DNA of 64,000 bases from Allorhizobium pseudoryzae (GCF_011046245.1 NZ_CP049241.1:1938001-2002000); one strand, 5' to 3'. Positions 41,931 through 51,920 are shown, counted from the stretch's first letter. Made by a program: numbers and translations. Notes: generated by a model from the sequence alone, not told the origin.

Positions 41931-43388
41931 ATGGGCAAGGTTACGGGTTTCATGGAAATCGACCGGCAGGTGGCGAAGTATCAGCCGGCCTCTGACCGTA
42001 TTCGCCATTTCCGCGAGTTTCTCATCCCGATGTCGGATGCGGAAGTCACCAAGCAGGCGGCGCGCTGCATGGACTGCGGCATTCCGTATTGCCACGGCCC
42101 GACCGGCTGCCCGGTGCATAACCAGATCCCGGACTGGAACGACCTCGTCTACAACAACAAGTGGGAAGAGGCGATCCGCAACCTGCATTCCACCAACAAT
42201 TTCCCGGAATTCACCGGTCGCGTCTGTCCGGCGCCGTGCGAGGAAGCCTGCACGCTGAACCTCGAAGATGCGCCGGTGGCGATCAAGACGGTCGAGCAGG
42301 CAATTGCCGACAAGGCCTATGAGCTCGGCTACATCGTGCCGCAGCCGGCCACGGTAAAGACCGGCAAGAAGGTGGCCGTGATCGGTTCGGGTCCGGCGGG
42401 CATGGCAGCCGCGCAGCAGCTCGCGCGTGCCGGTCACGAGGTGCATGTCTACGAGCGCGAGAGCAAGGCCGGCGGCCTGCTGCGCTATGGCATTCCCGAC
42501 TTCAAGATGGAGAAGAACTTCATTGATCGCCGCGTCGAGCAGATGACCGGCGAAGGCGTGACCTTCCACTACGGCGCCAATATCGGCGTCGATATCAAGA
42601 TGCAGACGCTGCTCGACGAGCATGATGCCGTGATCTATTGCGGCGGCTCGGAAACCCCGCGCCCGGCCGGCATTCCCGGCGTCGAGCTGCACGGCGTCTA
42701 TGATGCGATGCCCTATCTGGTGCAGCAAAACCGCCGCGTCGGTCGCGAGAACATCGACAGCGTCGGCTGGCCGGCGGAACCAATCCTTGCCGGTGCCAAG
42801 CATGTCGTCGTCGTTGGCGGTGGCGATACCGCGTCCGACTGCGTCGGCACGGCCTTCCGCCAGGGTGCGGTCAAGGTCACCCAGCTCGACATCCGTCCGA
42901 TGCCGCCGGAGAAGGAAGACAAGCTCGCCGTCTGGCCGTTCTGGGCCACCAAGATGCGCACCTCGTCCTCGCAGGCGGAAGGTGCCGTGCGCGAGTTCCA
43001 GGTGGCAACGCTGGAATTCGTCGGTGACGAGGATGGTCAGCTGACCGGCGTGCGCTGCTGCCAGGTGGATGAACGCCGCAAGCCGATCGCCGGCACGGAT
43101 TTCATCATCAAGGCCGATCTCGCCTTCATCGCCATCGGCTTCTCCGGTCCGGCCCAGGACGGCGTTCTGAAGGATCTGGGCGACAAGCTCCAGCTCAACG
43201 TCGACCGCCGTGGCTCCACCAACGTGGTCGCCAACGAGAAGGACTACAAGACCTCGGTCGACAAGCTGTGGACAGCCGGCGACGTGCGCCGTGGCCAGTC
43301 GCTGGTCGTCTGGGCGATCCGCGAAGGCCGGCAGGTGGCCCGTGCCGTCGATGAGGCGCTGATGGGAAGCACCGTTCTTCCCGCCTGA
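41931..43388 (+). CDS. gltD: Glutamate synthase small (beta) subunit
   Basis: GltD supplies electrons from NADPH to GltB. The 485-residue product has N-terminal iron-sulfur cysteines ([19 protein letters not shown], then CPAPCEEAC), a FAD-binding [11 protein letters not shown] motif near residue 150, and an NADPH-binding [11 protein letters not shown] motif near 300. The C-terminal [16 protein letters not shown] segment is also standard. It follows vapC by 24 bases; read-through from gltB, from the toxin-antitoxin promoter, or an internal promoter could all drive it. Confidence 0.96.
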   Translation: MGKVTGFMEIDRQVAKYQPASDRIRHFREFLIPMSDAEVTKQAARCMDCGIPYCHGPTGCPVHNQIPDWNDLVYNNKWEEAIRNLHSTNNFPEFTGRVCPAPCEEACTLNLEDAPVAIKTVEQAIADKAYELGYIVPQPATVKTGKKVAVIGSGPAGMAAAQQLARAGHEVHVYERESKAGGLLRYGIPDFKMEKNFIDRRVEQMTGEGVTFHYGANIGVDIKMQTLLDEHDAVIYCGGSETPRPAGIPGVELHGVYDAMPYLVQQNRRVGRENIDSVGWPAEPILAGAKHVVVVGGGDTASDCVGTAFRQGAVKVTQLDIRPMPPEKEDKLAVWPFWATKMRTSSSQAEGAVREFQVATLEFVGDEDGQLTGVRCCQVDERRKPIAGTDFIIKADLAFIAIGFSGPAQDGVLKDLGDKLQLNVDRRGSTNVVANEKDYKTSVDKLWTAGDVRRGQSLVVWAIREGRQVARAVDEALMGSTVLPA

Positions 43389-43404
43389 TGGAAAGACACA
43401 GACC

Positions 43405-43434
43405 TCGGCCCGGGAAACCGGGCCGATCCATTTT
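43405..43434 (+). terminator. Rho-independent terminator of gltD
   Basis: Perfect 9-bp stem TCGGCCCGG / CCGGGCCGA with a GAAA loop, then TCCATTTT, 16 bases after gltD. Confidence 0.78.
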
Positions 43435-43465
43435 CGACAATCGCATTTTACCGGACCAACGGCCC

Positions 43466-44038
43466 ATGACTTTGAAACTCTATCTTGCGGGGCCGGAGGT
43501 GTTCTTGCCCAATGCGCGCGTCATCCTGGATGCCAAGGCGGAGCTGACCCGCGCGCACGGTTTCGAGCCGATCTGCCCCGGCGACATCTTCATTGAGCCC
43601 GCACCGACCCGCCACGAATTCGGCCTGAAGATCAGCGCCGTGGACGAGGGCATGATGAACCGCGCCGATGGCGTGATCGCCAACCTCACGCCCTTCCGCG
43701 GCATCGCGGCGGATGTCGGCACGGCCTTCGAGCTCGGCTACATGTGCGCGCAGGGGAAGCTGGTGGCGGCCTATACGAATGTCACGGCAAATCACTACGC
43801 CCGCACCGCAGAGTTCTATGGTGGTGATGTGCGCGAAGGTGCCGATGGCCGCAAGCGCGGGCCGGATGGAATGTCGCTCGAGGATTTCGACATGATCGAG
43901 AACCTGATGCTGCACGGTGGCATCGAGCGGCGCGGTGGGTTCATCGCCATTCACGATGCGGCCGCTGCCGAACGTTACACCGATCTCACGGCCTTCAAGA
44001 CCTGCCTCTCGGCGCTCGCCGAGCGCGCCGCCGCCTGA
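43466..44038 (+). CDS. Nucleoside 2-deoxyribosyltransferase family protein
   Basis: The 190-residue protein matches the nucleoside 2-deoxyribosyltransferase superfamily. It starts MTLKLYLAGPEVFLP (LYLAGPxV motif), with catalytic-type Glu in the middle (AFELGYMCAQGKLV) and a DGVIANLTPFRGIAADVGTA segment. These enzymes exchange the base of deoxynucleosides or, in related forms, hydrolyse nucleotides. The ATG at 43466 begins the conserved sequence; a frame reaching back to 43388 crosses the gltD terminator and is rejected. The ribosome-binding site is weak. Confidence 0.85.
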   Translation: MTLKLYLAGPEVFLPNARVILDAKAELTRAHGFEPICPGDIFIEPAPTRHEFGLKISAVDEGMMNRADGVIANLTPFRGIAADVGTAFELGYMCAQGKLVAAYTNVTANHYARTAEFYGGDVREGADGRKRGPDGMSLEDFDMIENLMLHGGIERRGGFIAIHDAAAAERYTDLTAFKTCLSALAERAAA

Positions 44039-44051
44039 GGTTTACTTTAGC

Positions 44052-45230
44052 TCACGGCTGGCTGGCGGTGGTCGCCGGCGTCAGCCTGTAATTGTCGATC
44101 CGTCCGGCGGGCGGGTCCGGCAACTGGCCGCGGGTGAGCAGCAGATTTCGCGGCGAATCCGACGCCGTCGTCGGCGGTAAGCTGCCGCCGAGGAGACTGT
44201 CGCCCCCATCCAGCTGCGGATCGGACAGGCTGATCGGCTGGCTCGGAACGCTGGCTGCGGCCTCCGGCGGCAGGCTGGTGATGAGCGGCAGATTGCCGGC
44301 ATCGAGGCGGATGAGTGCCCCGGGATCGAGACCGCCGAGATGCCGCTTGACCACCTTTTCCACGTAGAAGGCGAGCTTGCGCTTGCCGGCATCCGTAAAG
44401 CCAATACCGTCCGGACTTCTCAATCGCACCTGCTGGCCGTTGATATCCGAACCGGTGATGATGAACTGGCCGTCTTCGTTGACGAAACCGTCCCAGATGT
44501 CGATGAACTCACCGCCGGCCTTTTCGATCGTCGGACGATAGATGCCGTTCAGCGTCACCGCATCCGCCGTCAGCGAAGACGACTGGAAGGCCGGCAGGCC
44601 CACCCACAGAAGCGGCAGTTTCCGCTCGGTGACGATCTCTGCAAGCTCGGCCACCCGGCGTTCGTATTCTTCGAACCAGGCCTCGGTCCTGAACTTTTCG
44701 CTTCCCTCGCCAACGGCCATGGTCTGTCGGTCATTCGCGCCGATCATCAGGACCACCACGGCCGGTTTTACCTCATCGAGCAGGCCGGGGAGTTTGTCCG
44801 GCCAGTTGAAGTAATCCTGGCGCACGAGACCGGACGAGCCGGACCCTTCCTTGACGACGAGAACCGATGGATCCTCCGCAAACGCCATTTCGAGACCGGT
44901 GCCGATGCTGACGGCCGTGAAATCGCCGACGACCAGCACCTTGCGGGCGTTTTCCAGTTTCTCGACCGTCGTGGTCTCCGCCGCCGGTGCGGCGGTTCCG
45001 GCCGGGCGGGGCGCGCGTGGCGTGGCGGCGGTGGGCTGCCGGCTTCGTGTCCGCTGCGGCTCAATCTGGATGATCGAGCGGTCGGCGCGTTGCGGACGAC
45101 GCTCTCCGAACATCATGTCGAACAGCGTGCGGCGTTCCTGGGCAAAGGCAGACGCGGCATCCCCAAAGATGACCAAGAGGGCGCAGAGGACTACCGCTAC
45201 GCTGCGCATTCCCAGCCGTGCGGCCGCCAT
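44052..45230 (-). CDS. SGNH/GDSL-type hydrolase (DUF459), exported
   Basis: The 392-residue protein has a signal peptide (GMRSVAVVLCALLVIFGDAASAFA), a Pro/Arg/Thr-rich linker, and a DUF459 SGNH-hydrolase domain from about residue 95. Its nucleophile block reads VVGDFTAVSIGTGLEMAF, and VVLMIGANDRQ carries the block-III Asn. DUF459 proteins are periplasmic and often linked to surface polysaccharide or peptidoglycan modification in rhizobia. The serine of the GDS motif is replaced by Phe (GDF) in the first block, so catalysis needs checking. Downstream of a lytic transglycosylase on the same strand. Confidence 0.8.
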   Translation of the reverse strand: MAAARLGMRSVAVVLCALLVIFGDAASAFAQERRTLFDMMFGERRPQRADRSIIQIEPQRTRSRQPTAATPRAPRPAGTAAPAAETTTVEKLENARKVLVVGDFTAVSIGTGLEMAFAEDPSVLVVKEGSGSSGLVRQDYFNWPDKLPGLLDEVKPAVVVLMIGANDRQTMAVGEGSEKFRTEAWFEEYERRVAELAEIVTERKLPLLWVGLPAFQSSSLTADAVTLNGIYRPTIEKAGGEFIDIWDGFVNEDGQFIITGSDINGQQVRLRSPDGIGFTDAGKRKLAFYVEKVVKRHLGGLDPGALIRLDAGNLPLITSLPPEAAASVPSQPISLSDPQLDGGDSLLGGSLPPTTASDSPRNLLLTRGQLPDPPAGRIDNYRLTPATTASQP

Positions 45231-45292
45231 GGTCTGCCTCTTCCTGTCTTCATCTGCGTGCGACCCATCATGTGTCGCGCATTTCGACATCG

Positions 45293-46507
45293 TCAATTGC
45301 GCAGGGCTCTCAACAGGGTCTTCGACGGTTCACCGGTGTTGTCCATGCCGAGACGCGACTGGATCGCGCTGATCGCCGCCTTCGAGCCGGAGCCGAAATT
45401 GCCGTCGATTTCGCCGTCATAGTAGCCGAGCTCCTTGAGACGGCTCTGCAACTCGAACTTCTCGCGGATGTCGAGCGTGCCGTTCGGTCTTGGCCAGGCT
45501 TGGGTCATGCCGCCGAAGCCGGCAATCTCGTCCGCCAGAAGGCCAACGGCGAGCGCGTAGGAATCGGCCGCGTTATAACGCTTGATGACGAAGAAATTCT
45601 TCAACATCAGGAAGGCGGGGCCATTGCTGCCAGCCATCAGCTTCAACTCCGCCCGGTCGGAGGGACGCGGAAAATCCTTGCCGTTCGGCCGGGTGAAGCC
45701 TAGCGCGGCCCATTGCGCCAAGGTCTTGGTCTGGCCAGAATAGCGCGCCGCGCCGGACGGCAGGACGGCCTCGTAGCCCCAGGTCTTTCCACCCTCCCAG
45801 CCGTTCTTCGCGAGAAGATTGGCGGAGGTTGCCAGCGCATCCGGGATCGAACTCCAGATGTCGCGCCGGCCATCGCCGTCCGCATCCACGGCATAGAGCA
45901 GGTAGCTTGTCGGGATGAACTGGGTGTGGCCCATGGCGCCGGCCCAGGAGCCGGTGAGGTGACTGGGGGTCACGTCGCCGCTTTGCAGGATCTTCAGCGC
46001 CGCAATCAGCTGCTTGCGGGCAAAATTGGCGCGCTTGGGATCAGCCCAGGCAAGCGTTGCCAGAGCCTGCGGCACATGATGCAGCCGGTCCCGGTTCTCG
46101 AGAACCGCCCCGTAATTCGATTCCATCGACCAGATGGCCAGCAGAATGTGTTTATCGACGCCGAAATGGTTTTCCAGGGCCGCAAGCGTGCGGCCATGGC
46201 GGGCCAGCATCTCGCGGCCGATACGCACGGTGTAGGGGTTAACGCGCGAATCGAGGTAATCCCAGATCTGAGATTTGAACTCCGGCTGGTAGCGTGCCTT
46301 CTCCAGGACGTCAGAATCCGGACCGGAAATTCCGGCAAAAGCCTTGTTGTAGGTCGAGCGGCTGATGCCGCTTGCCGAGGCTGTGTCATAGAATTTGGCG
46401 ACCCACGTCTTGAAACCCGTATCCGCGCGGGCATCTATCGGACTGGTCGCAACCATCATGGCGGCGATCGCGGAGAGCGCGAAGCGATGCGAATGGAAAA
46501 ACTTCAT
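45293..46507 (-). CDS. Lytic murein transglycosylase (MltB family) with peptidoglycan-binding domain
   Basis: The enzyme cleaves peptidoglycan to 1,6-anhydromuropeptides. The 404-residue protein has a signal peptide (MKFFHSHRFALSAIAAMMVA), an SLT_2/MltB catalytic domain with catalytic Glu129 in SMESNYGA and GAMGHTQFIPTSYL, and a C-terminal peptidoglycan-binding helical domain (LQSRLKELGYYDGEIDGNFG). The ATG at 46507 starts the signal peptide. The exported SGNH hydrolase gene follows 62 bases later, suggesting a shared cell-wall role. Confidence 0.91.
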   Translation of the reverse strand: MKFFHSHRFALSAIAAMMVATSPIDARADTGFKTWVAKFYDTASASGISRSTYNKAFAGISGPDSDVLEKARYQPEFKSQIWDYLDSRVNPYTVRIGREMLARHGRTLAALENHFGVDKHILLAIWSMESNYGAVLENRDRLHHVPQALATLAWADPKRANFARKQLIAALKILQSGDVTPSHLTGSWAGAMGHTQFIPTSYLLYAVDADGDGRRDIWSSIPDALATSANLLAKNGWEGGKTWGYEAVLPSGAARYSGQTKTLAQWAALGFTRPNGKDFPRPSDRAELKLMAGSNGPAFLMLKNFFVIKRYNAADSYALAVGLLADEIAGFGGMTQAWPRPNGTLDIREKFELQSRLKELGYYDGEIDGNFGSGSKAAISAIQSRLGMDNTGEPSKTLLRALRN

Positions 46508-46632
46508 CAGCAGTCGTGTCCCTGGTTCTTTCCGTCTCAACATTGCCAGGATCGCAAACGACATCCCTGGCGTCACGACAGGGTAGACCGGAGTTGTCAA
46601 CAATCTCTTTACCATAAGGACACGCTTCTGTC

Positions 46633-46711
46633 ATTGTTTGTGAATTGGTAGTGATTTGTCGCTTAGCGACGGTGGTGCAACGCACCACAATGATTGTTTG
46701 TGCTTAGGAGG
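46633..46711 (+). promoter_or_regulatory. galU leader with direct repeats and two palindromes
   Basis: ATTGTTTGTG occurs at 46633-46642 and again at 46693-46702, exactly 60 bases apart. Between them lie GTCGCT-T-AGCGAC (46658-46670) and GTGGTGC-AAC-GCACCAC (46672-46688). AGGAGG of the ribosome-binding site follows. Regulator unknown. Confidence 0.5.
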
Positions 46712-46716
46712 CATGA

Positions 46717-47598
46717 GTGGGACAGAAGATCCGTAAAGCCGTTTTTCCTGTTGCAGGTTTGGGAACCCGCTTCCTGCCTGCGACCAAGGCAGTTCCGAAG
46801 GAAATGCTGACGGTCGTTGACAAGCCCGTGATTCAATATGTTGTCGATGAGGCCGCTGCTGCCGGCATCCAGCATTTCGTTTTCGTGACCGGCCGCGGCA
46901 AGGGTGTCATCGAAGACTATTTCGACATTCAGTACGAGCTTGAGCAGATGCTGCGCGAGCGCAACAAGAACGCCGAGCTGACGCTTCTCGCCGATCTTCT
47001 GCCGACAGCGGGCACGGCAAGCTTCACGCGCCAGCAGGTTCCGCTCGGCCTCGGCCATGCGGTCTGGTGCGCGCGCGATATCGTCGGCAACGAGCCCTTC
47101 GCCGTTCTTCTGCCCGACATGATCATGGCGTCGGAGAAGAGCTGCCTCAAGGGCATGGTCGAACTCTATGAAAAGACCGGCGGCAACGTGCTGGCCGTCG
47201 AAGAGTGCGATCCCGCGCTGGCCCACAAATATGGTATCGTCGGCGTCGGCGAGAAAGTCGGATCCGAAGGCTTCAAGATCACCGAAATGGTGGAAAAGCC
47301 GGCCAAGGGCACCGCACCGTCCAACTTCTTCATCAACGGCCGCTACATTCTGCAGCCGGAAATCTTCAAGATCCTGGAAACCCAGGAGCGCGGCGCCGGC
47401 AACGAAATCCAGCTGACCGACGGCATGCTGGCGCTGGCCAAGAGCCAGGATTTCGCCGGTTACCACTTCAAGGGCGAGACTTTCGACTGTGGTGCAAAGG
47501 ATGGCTTCATCCTCGCCAACCTCGCTTTTGCGCTGAAGCGCGACGATATCCGTCCGCTGATCGAAGGTCCGCTGAAGGACATCACCTCGAAGCTCTAA
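46717..47598 (+). CDS. galU: UTP-glucose-1-phosphate uridylyltransferase
   Basis: GalU makes UDP-glucose for exopolysaccharide, lipopolysaccharide, cyclic glucan and osmolyte synthesis, competing with GlgC for glucose-1-phosphate. The 293-residue protein has [39 protein letters not shown] and the sugar-binding KYGIVG segment. The start is GTG at 46717: GGAGG sits 5 bases upstream, and the first conserved residues ([13 protein letters not shown]) begin there. An ATG four bases earlier is in another frame and reads only seven codons. Confidence 0.94.
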   Translation: MGQKIRKAVFPVAGLGTRFLPATKAVPKEMLTVVDKPVIQYVVDEAAAAGIQHFVFVTGRGKGVIEDYFDIQYELEQMLRERNKNAELTLLADLLPTAGTASFTRQQVPLGLGHAVWCARDIVGNEPFAVLLPDMIMASEKSCLKGMVELYEKTGGNVLAVEECDPALAHKYGIVGVGEKVGSEGFKITEMVEKPAKGTAPSNFFINGRYILQPEIFKILETQERGAGNEIQLTDGMLALAKSQDFAGYHFKGETFDCGAKDGFILANLAFALKRDDIRPLIEGPLKDITSKL

Positions 47599-47622
47599 GC
47601 GCTTTCAGAGCCGAACGACATC

Positions 47623-47652
47623 AAGCCCCGCGGATTTCCGTGGGGCTTTTTG
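47623..47652 (+). terminator. Rho-independent terminator of galU
   Basis: Stem AAGCCCCGCGGA / TCCGTGGGGCTT followed by TTTTT; one internal G-U type mismatch. Lies between convergent genes. Confidence 0.85.
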
Positions 47653-47667
47653 CCTGCGCCGACGACC

Positions 47668-49302
47668 TCAGCGGCGCAGCGTCAGACCGATGCCGGCGCG
47701 GATGACCTTGCTGTCCTCGCCGCTTGCATTGTCGGTATGTTCGTACCCGACATTGGCGGTCACGTCGAAATAGCGGTTGATGTTCCAGATCAGGCCGGCG
47801 CCCAGCTGCCAGTTCAACTCGTTGGTGGTGGTCGGGAAGTCCCGCAACGTTGTCGATCCGGTCAGGCGGCCGGTCAGTTGATCGAGGATCTGCTGCGAGA
47901 CGCCCGTGGTCAACTGGTACTCCACCCAGCCGTTCGCGCCGGCGGAGGTCGCATCCTGAACCGTCGTGCGCAGGGTCGAATCGATGGTCGTGCCGCGTCT
48001 CGGCGACCAGGCGAGGTTGCCGTCCACGGTGAAGGCATCGATAGAAGCGAGGCGGGAATCCTCGTAATCGACGACGGCGTAACCGAGACCCAGTTCGCCG
48101 CGCAGCTTTTCGCCGAGATCGAGCTGGATGCCGCCGCGTCCGCCATAGCTGTTGGAGGAACGGGCGTAACCGGACGCATCGCGATCGGAATCGTAGATGG
48201 CACGGCCAAGCGTTGCCTCGATGAACGGGATCAGGGCCGGAGAGAGTTCGTAGCCCAGCCGTACCCGTCCCTGGTAGGCGGTGCGGTCGCGGTCGGCGAG
48301 ACTGAGGGTTCTGCCGTCACTCAGGCGGACATCGCCGTACGTGGTCCGGGTGAGCGCCAGAGCGGCGGTGCCGCGCAGCAGGCCGGCATCCCGTTCGATG
48401 GCGGCACCTGCCGTATAGCGATCGACATCCGCCTGGTTCAGCGCATTGGCAATCGCGTTCGGATCATTGGCGTCTTCGCGTTCGAAGGCATAGCCGGCGG
48501 TCAGGTTGGCGATCGTGTCGTCGGCGAGATCAAGGCGCAGATCACCGTTGATGTTGGCCTGCGGCTCGGTCACGCCGCTGCCGCTGATGTTTTTCTGCCA
48601 GGTGCCTTCGCCGGTGACGGTCAGCGCGTGACGGGCCCAGTCGGAGCGCAGTTCCCAGTTGCCGGTGGTCGCGAGGTAGCTGCGCCGCGTTTCGGTGCCG
48701 CCGCGCCGGGTCGTCTCGGTGTTGACGCTCTGGTTGACGCTTGGGCGCAGGGTGAACGAGCCGAAACGAAGCCCAAGACCATCGTCCGTGCGGGTGAGGG
48801 CGGCTTCACCGGCATCGATCGGCGCTTCCGCTTCGTTCTGCGGCGCTTCCGTCAGGCGGCCGAGATCATCCGCGTCCAGGCTGTCGGCGTCATTGAGCGG
48901 TGTTCCCTGCAGCATGCTTGTGCCGCGCAGGGCGGTGGAGCCTGCCGTGGTCTGGGTGGTGCGGCTGCTCGCCGTGCCATACGGATCGGTGGTCGCATCG
49001 GCGCTGTCGTCCGCACCGTAACCCGAAGCCGCGCCACTGGTGGCGGCGCTGCCATAGGTATTGGCGGTGGTCGCGCCATAGGTGGTCGCCGGAGTGGTGC
49101 TGGAGCCGGACGTGCGGGTGCTGCCGGTGACCGCGCCGGCCGTGGACGCCGTCGAGGCGGGATAAGGGTTGGCGGTCGAGGTGCCGGAGGACAGGGTCTG
49201 GGCCAGCAGCGTTTGCGGCAGCAGGGCTGCGGAGGCCAAAAGCAGGGCGACCGGCCCGAAGTGCCGGGCAGAGCGTCTGCCGGTGATGATCGTCTTGTTC
49301 AT
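47668..49302 (-). CDS. Outer-membrane beta-barrel protein (BBP2-like)
   Basis: The 544-residue protein has a signal peptide (HFGPVALLLASAALLPQTLLA), a Ser/Thr/Ala/Gly-rich low-complexity linker (about residues 37-125), and then a long series of alternating amphipathic strands ending in an aromatic/hydrophobic C-terminal strand (VIRAGIGLTLRR). The strand pattern (RGGIQLDLGEKLRGELGLGYAVVDYED, WSPRRGTTIDSTLRTTVQDAT) fits the BBP2 family of rhizobial barrels. Such proteins may be porins or exopolysaccharide export partners; the function is not known. Convergent with galU. Confidence 0.82.
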   Translation of the reverse strand: MNKTIITGRRSARHFGPVALLLASAALLPQTLLAQTLSSGTSTANPYPASTASTAGAVTGSTRTSGSSTTPATTYGATTANTYGSAATSGAASGYGADDSADATTDPYGTASSRTTQTTAGSTALRGTSMLQGTPLNDADSLDADDLGRLTEAPQNEAEAPIDAGEAALTRTDDGLGLRFGSFTLRPSVNQSVNTETTRRGGTETRRSYLATTGNWELRSDWARHALTVTGEGTWQKNISGSGVTEPQANINGDLRLDLADDTIANLTAGYAFEREDANDPNAIANALNQADVDRYTAGAAIERDAGLLRGTAALALTRTTYGDVRLSDGRTLSLADRDRTAYQGRVRLGYELSPALIPFIEATLGRAIYDSDRDASGYARSSNSYGGRGGIQLDLGEKLRGELGLGYAVVDYEDSRLASIDAFTVDGNLAWSPRRGTTIDSTLRTTVQDATSAGANGWVEYQLTTGVSQQILDQLTGRLTGSTTLRDFPTTTNELNWQLGAGLIWNINRYFDVTANVGYEHTDNASGEDSKVIRAGIGLTLRR

Positions 49303-49427
49303 TCGGTTTGCCTGGCCGCGCGAAAATGCTTACCCAAACGTAAAGCAGGCTGGTTAATGATTGGTTGAAGAGCCTGCGGCGGTTGGTGCGATGGACTTTT
49401 GCGCGGTTGCAGGCTATCGCTCCGCGC

Positions 49428-50423
49428 ATGACAAACACGGCCCTTTCAACTGAACCTTTCGACCCGGTCTCGTCTGCGCTCCGCACGCTTGCCATGGAAA
49501 AGCGCGGCCTTGAGGCGCTCGAAGCTGCGTTGCAGAACGGACTTGGCGATATCCTGCGCCAGGCTGTCGAGATCATTTCCGGCATCACTGGCCGTGTGAT
49601 CGTCACCGGCGTCGGCAAAAGCGGTCATATCGGCGTCAAGCTCGCGGCGACCTTTGCCTCGACAGGCACGCCGGCCTCCTTCGTGCATGCGGCAGAAGCC
49701 AATCACGGCGATCTCGGCATGATCGCCGGCAACGACCTCGTCATTGCGCTTTCGAAAGGCGGCGAAAGTGCCGAGCTCCGCAGCATCGTCGCCTATACGC
49801 GGCGTTTCTCGATCCCGCTCTTGTCACTGACCTGTGCTGCGGATTCAACGCTTGCGCGCGCGTCCGACCTTGTCTTCCTGCTGCCGAACGAGCAGGAGGC
49901 CTGTCCGCATGGACTGGCGCCGACCACCTCGACGCTGATGCAGCTTGCCATCGGCGACGCGCTGGCGATAGCGCTTCTGGAAGCCCGCGGGTTTTCTGCC
50001 ACCGACTTCCACACCTTCCATCCGGGCGGCAAGCTGGGCGCCAGCCTGACGCATGTGAAGGATATCATGCATACCGGTGACCGGCTGCCGATCGTCGCGC
50101 GCGGCACGGCGATGCCTGAGGCCGTCTCGACGCTGTCGCACAAGCATTTCGGCTGCGTGCTGGTCCTGGAGGAGGATGGCACACTGGCCGGCATCATCAC
50201 CGAAGGCGATCTGGCCCGCAACCTGACCCGCAATCTCGGCGAACTGGTTGTGGACGATGTGATGACGAAGACGCCGAAGACGATCGGGCCGGAGACGCTG
50301 GCAACGGTGGCGCTGGCCTTCCTGCAGAAGAACAGCATTGGCGCGCTCGTCGTCGTGGATGAGACGAAGCGGCCGCTCGGTCTCGTGCATTTCCACGATC
50401 TGCTCAGAATCGGGGTTGCCTGA
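49428..50423 (+). CDS. kdsD: Arabinose-5-phosphate isomerase (KdsD/KpsF)
   Basis: The enzyme converts ribulose-5-phosphate to arabinose-5-phosphate, the first step to Kdo for lipopolysaccharide or K-antigen. The 331-residue protein has an N-terminal SIS domain (GVGKSGHIGVKLAATFASTGT and LSKGGESAELRSI) followed by two CBS repeats (HVKDIMHTGDRLPIV and VDDVMTKTPKTIGPE). The ATG at 49428 starts the conserved part; an extension to 49365 is unlikely. Upstream lies a short divergent gap with the beta-barrel gene. Confidence 0.92.
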   Translation: MTNTALSTEPFDPVSSALRTLAMEKRGLEALEAALQNGLGDILRQAVEIISGITGRVIVTGVGKSGHIGVKLAATFASTGTPASFVHAAEANHGDLGMIAGNDLVIALSKGGESAELRSIVAYTRRFSIPLLSLTCAADSTLARASDLVFLLPNEQEACPHGLAPTTSTLMQLAIGDALAIALLEARGFSATDFHTFHPGGKLGASLTHVKDIMHTGDRLPIVARGTAMPEAVSTLSHKHFGCVLVLEEDGTLAGIITEGDLARNLTRNLGELVVDDVMTKTPKTIGPETLATVALAFLQKNSIGALVVVDETKRPLGLVHFHDLLRIGVA

Positions 50424-50429
50424 ACCACG

Positions 50430-50891
50430 TCAGGCGACTGGCTCGACGATGAGTTCGCTGCCGGTCCATTCCGCAACACGGACTTTCATGCCGGCCGGTA
50501 GATCCGGCCCGCTGACCGACCACCAGGTATCATCGAGCCTGATGCGGCCGCGGCCATTGCTGATCGGCTCGGCCAGCACGGCGGTGCGCCCGACCAGGCT
50601 TTCGCCGCGGCGGTTGAGGAGCGGCTGGTCACTCTCCGCGTCGGGCCTGCCGAAGTAGCGGCGTCCTGCCAGCGTGATGACGACCGACAGGACGGCGAAG
50701 ACGAGCAGTTGCAACTGCCAGCTCCAGACCGGAAGGTCCCAGATGAGGAGCGAGACGGCGCCGACGACCAGGGCCGCAACGCCGATCCAGATCAGGAACA
50801 CGCCGGGCGCTGCCAGTTCCGCCGCGAGCAGCAGCAGGCCGACGATCCACCAGCTCCAGGGGCCGAGGTTTCTGGCTAGGTCCGCGATCAT
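50430..50891 (-). CDS. NfeD-family membrane protein
   Basis: The 153-residue protein has three hydrophobic spans (about residues 13-33, 37-54 and 58-75) and a C-terminal OB-like beta domain (GRTAVLAEPISNGRGRIRLDDTWWSVSGPDLPAG). That is the short NfeD form which partners stomatin/SPFH proteins in membrane microdomains. The gene begins 3 bases after the SPFH gene ends on the same strand, the conserved NfeD-stomatin pair. Confidence 0.93.
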   Translation of the reverse strand: MIADLARNLGPWSWWIVGLLLLAAELAAPGVFLIWIGVAALVVGAVSLLIWDLPVWSWQLQLLVFAVLSVVITLAGRRYFGRPDAESDQPLLNRRGESLVGRTAVLAEPISNGRGRIRLDDTWWSVSGPDLPAGMKVRVAEWTGSELIVEPVA

Positions 50892-50894
50892 CGC

Positions 50895-51920
50895 TCAGCT
50901 TTCGGTGCGGTTCTGGTCGAACGGATTGAGGACCGGTGTCGTTCGCGCCGGCGTGCTGCGAGGAGGGGTGACGCGACGGGTGGAAGGGGCGGCGGCATCG
51001 CCGCCATCGCCGAAGACGTCGCGGGCGAGGGCGCCGATGCCGCCGAGCGAGCCGATCAGCGATGAGGCCTCCATCGGCATCAGCACGATCTTCGAATTGC
51101 CGGCGGTGCCGATCGCTGCCATGGCTTCGGTATATTTTTGCGCCACGAAGTAGTTGATCGCATTCACGTCGCCGGAGGCGATGGCGTCTGAGACCAACCG
51201 TGTTGCATTGGCTTCCGCCTCGGCCAGTCGTTCCCGGGCTTCCGCCTGCCGGAAAGCTGCTTCCCGTTCGCCTTCGGCCTGCAGGACCGCGGCCTGCTTG
51301 GCGCCTTCGGCGCGCAGGATGGCGGCGTTGCGTGATCCTTCCGCTTCCAGAACCTGGGCGCGCTTTTCGCGCTCGGCCTTCATCTGGCGGGCCATGGCCT
51401 GCACCAGATCGGTCGGCGGCTGGATGTCCTTGATCTCGACGCGGGTGACCTTGATGCCCCAGGGCTGGACGGCCTCGTCCACCACCCGCAGCAGGCGTTC
51501 GTTGATCACTTCGCGATTGGAGAGGAGTTCGTCGAGATCCATCGAACCCATCACCGAGCGGATATTCGTCATGGTGAGGTTCTGAATGGCGTTTTCCAGG
51601 TTGGCGATCTGATAGGCCGCCTGGGCGGGGTTCAGCACCTGGTAGAAGGCCACCGCATCGGCCGAAACGCTGGCATTGTCCTTGGTGATCACCTCCTGCG
51701 TCGGCACGTCCAGAACCTGTTCCATGACATTCATGCGGGAGCCGACCCGTTCAATGAAGGGCACAATGAGGTTGAGACCCGGGTCAAGGGTTCGGGTGTA
51801 GCGGCCAAATCGCTCGACCGTGTAGCGGTATCCCTGTGGCACCGTCTTGATCCCGGCAAACAGGACCAGAATGACAAAGGCCACAAGGGCGATGACGACG
51901 ATATCGAGACCTGCAAGCAT
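50895..51920 (-). CDS. SPFH/Band-7 (stomatin-like, QmcA) membrane protein
   Basis: The 341-residue protein has one N-terminal membrane span ([17 protein letters not shown]), the SPFH domain ([43 protein letters not shown]) and a long Ala/Glu-rich coiled coil ([28 protein letters not shown]). It forms large membrane rings involved in membrane-protein quality control and microdomain organisation. The ATG at 51920 follows GGAGGAAGTC; a longer frame to 51998 is less likely. Cotranscribed with NfeD. Confidence 0.93.
   Translation of the reverse strand: MLAGLDIVVIALVAFVILVLFAGIKTVPQGYRYTVERFGRYTRTLDPGLNLIVPFIERVGSRMNVMEQVLDVPTQEVITKDNASVSADAVAFYQVLNPAQAAYQIANLENAIQNLTMTNIRSVMGSMDLDELLSNREVINERLLRVVDEAVQPWGIKVTRVEIKDIQPPTDLVQAMARQMKAEREKRAQVLEAEGSRNAAILRAEGAKQAAVLQAEGEREAAFRQAEARERLAEAEANATRLVSDAIASGDVNAINYFVAQKYTEAMAAIGTAGNSKIVLMPMEASSLIGSLGGIGALARDVFGDGGDAAAPSTRRVTPPRSTPARTTPVLNPFDQNRTES

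Noticed and set aside
43388..43465. N-terminal extension of the deoxyribosyltransferase-like gene overlapping gltD
   Set aside because: It would translate through the gltD terminator hairpin, and the conserved family start is at 43466.
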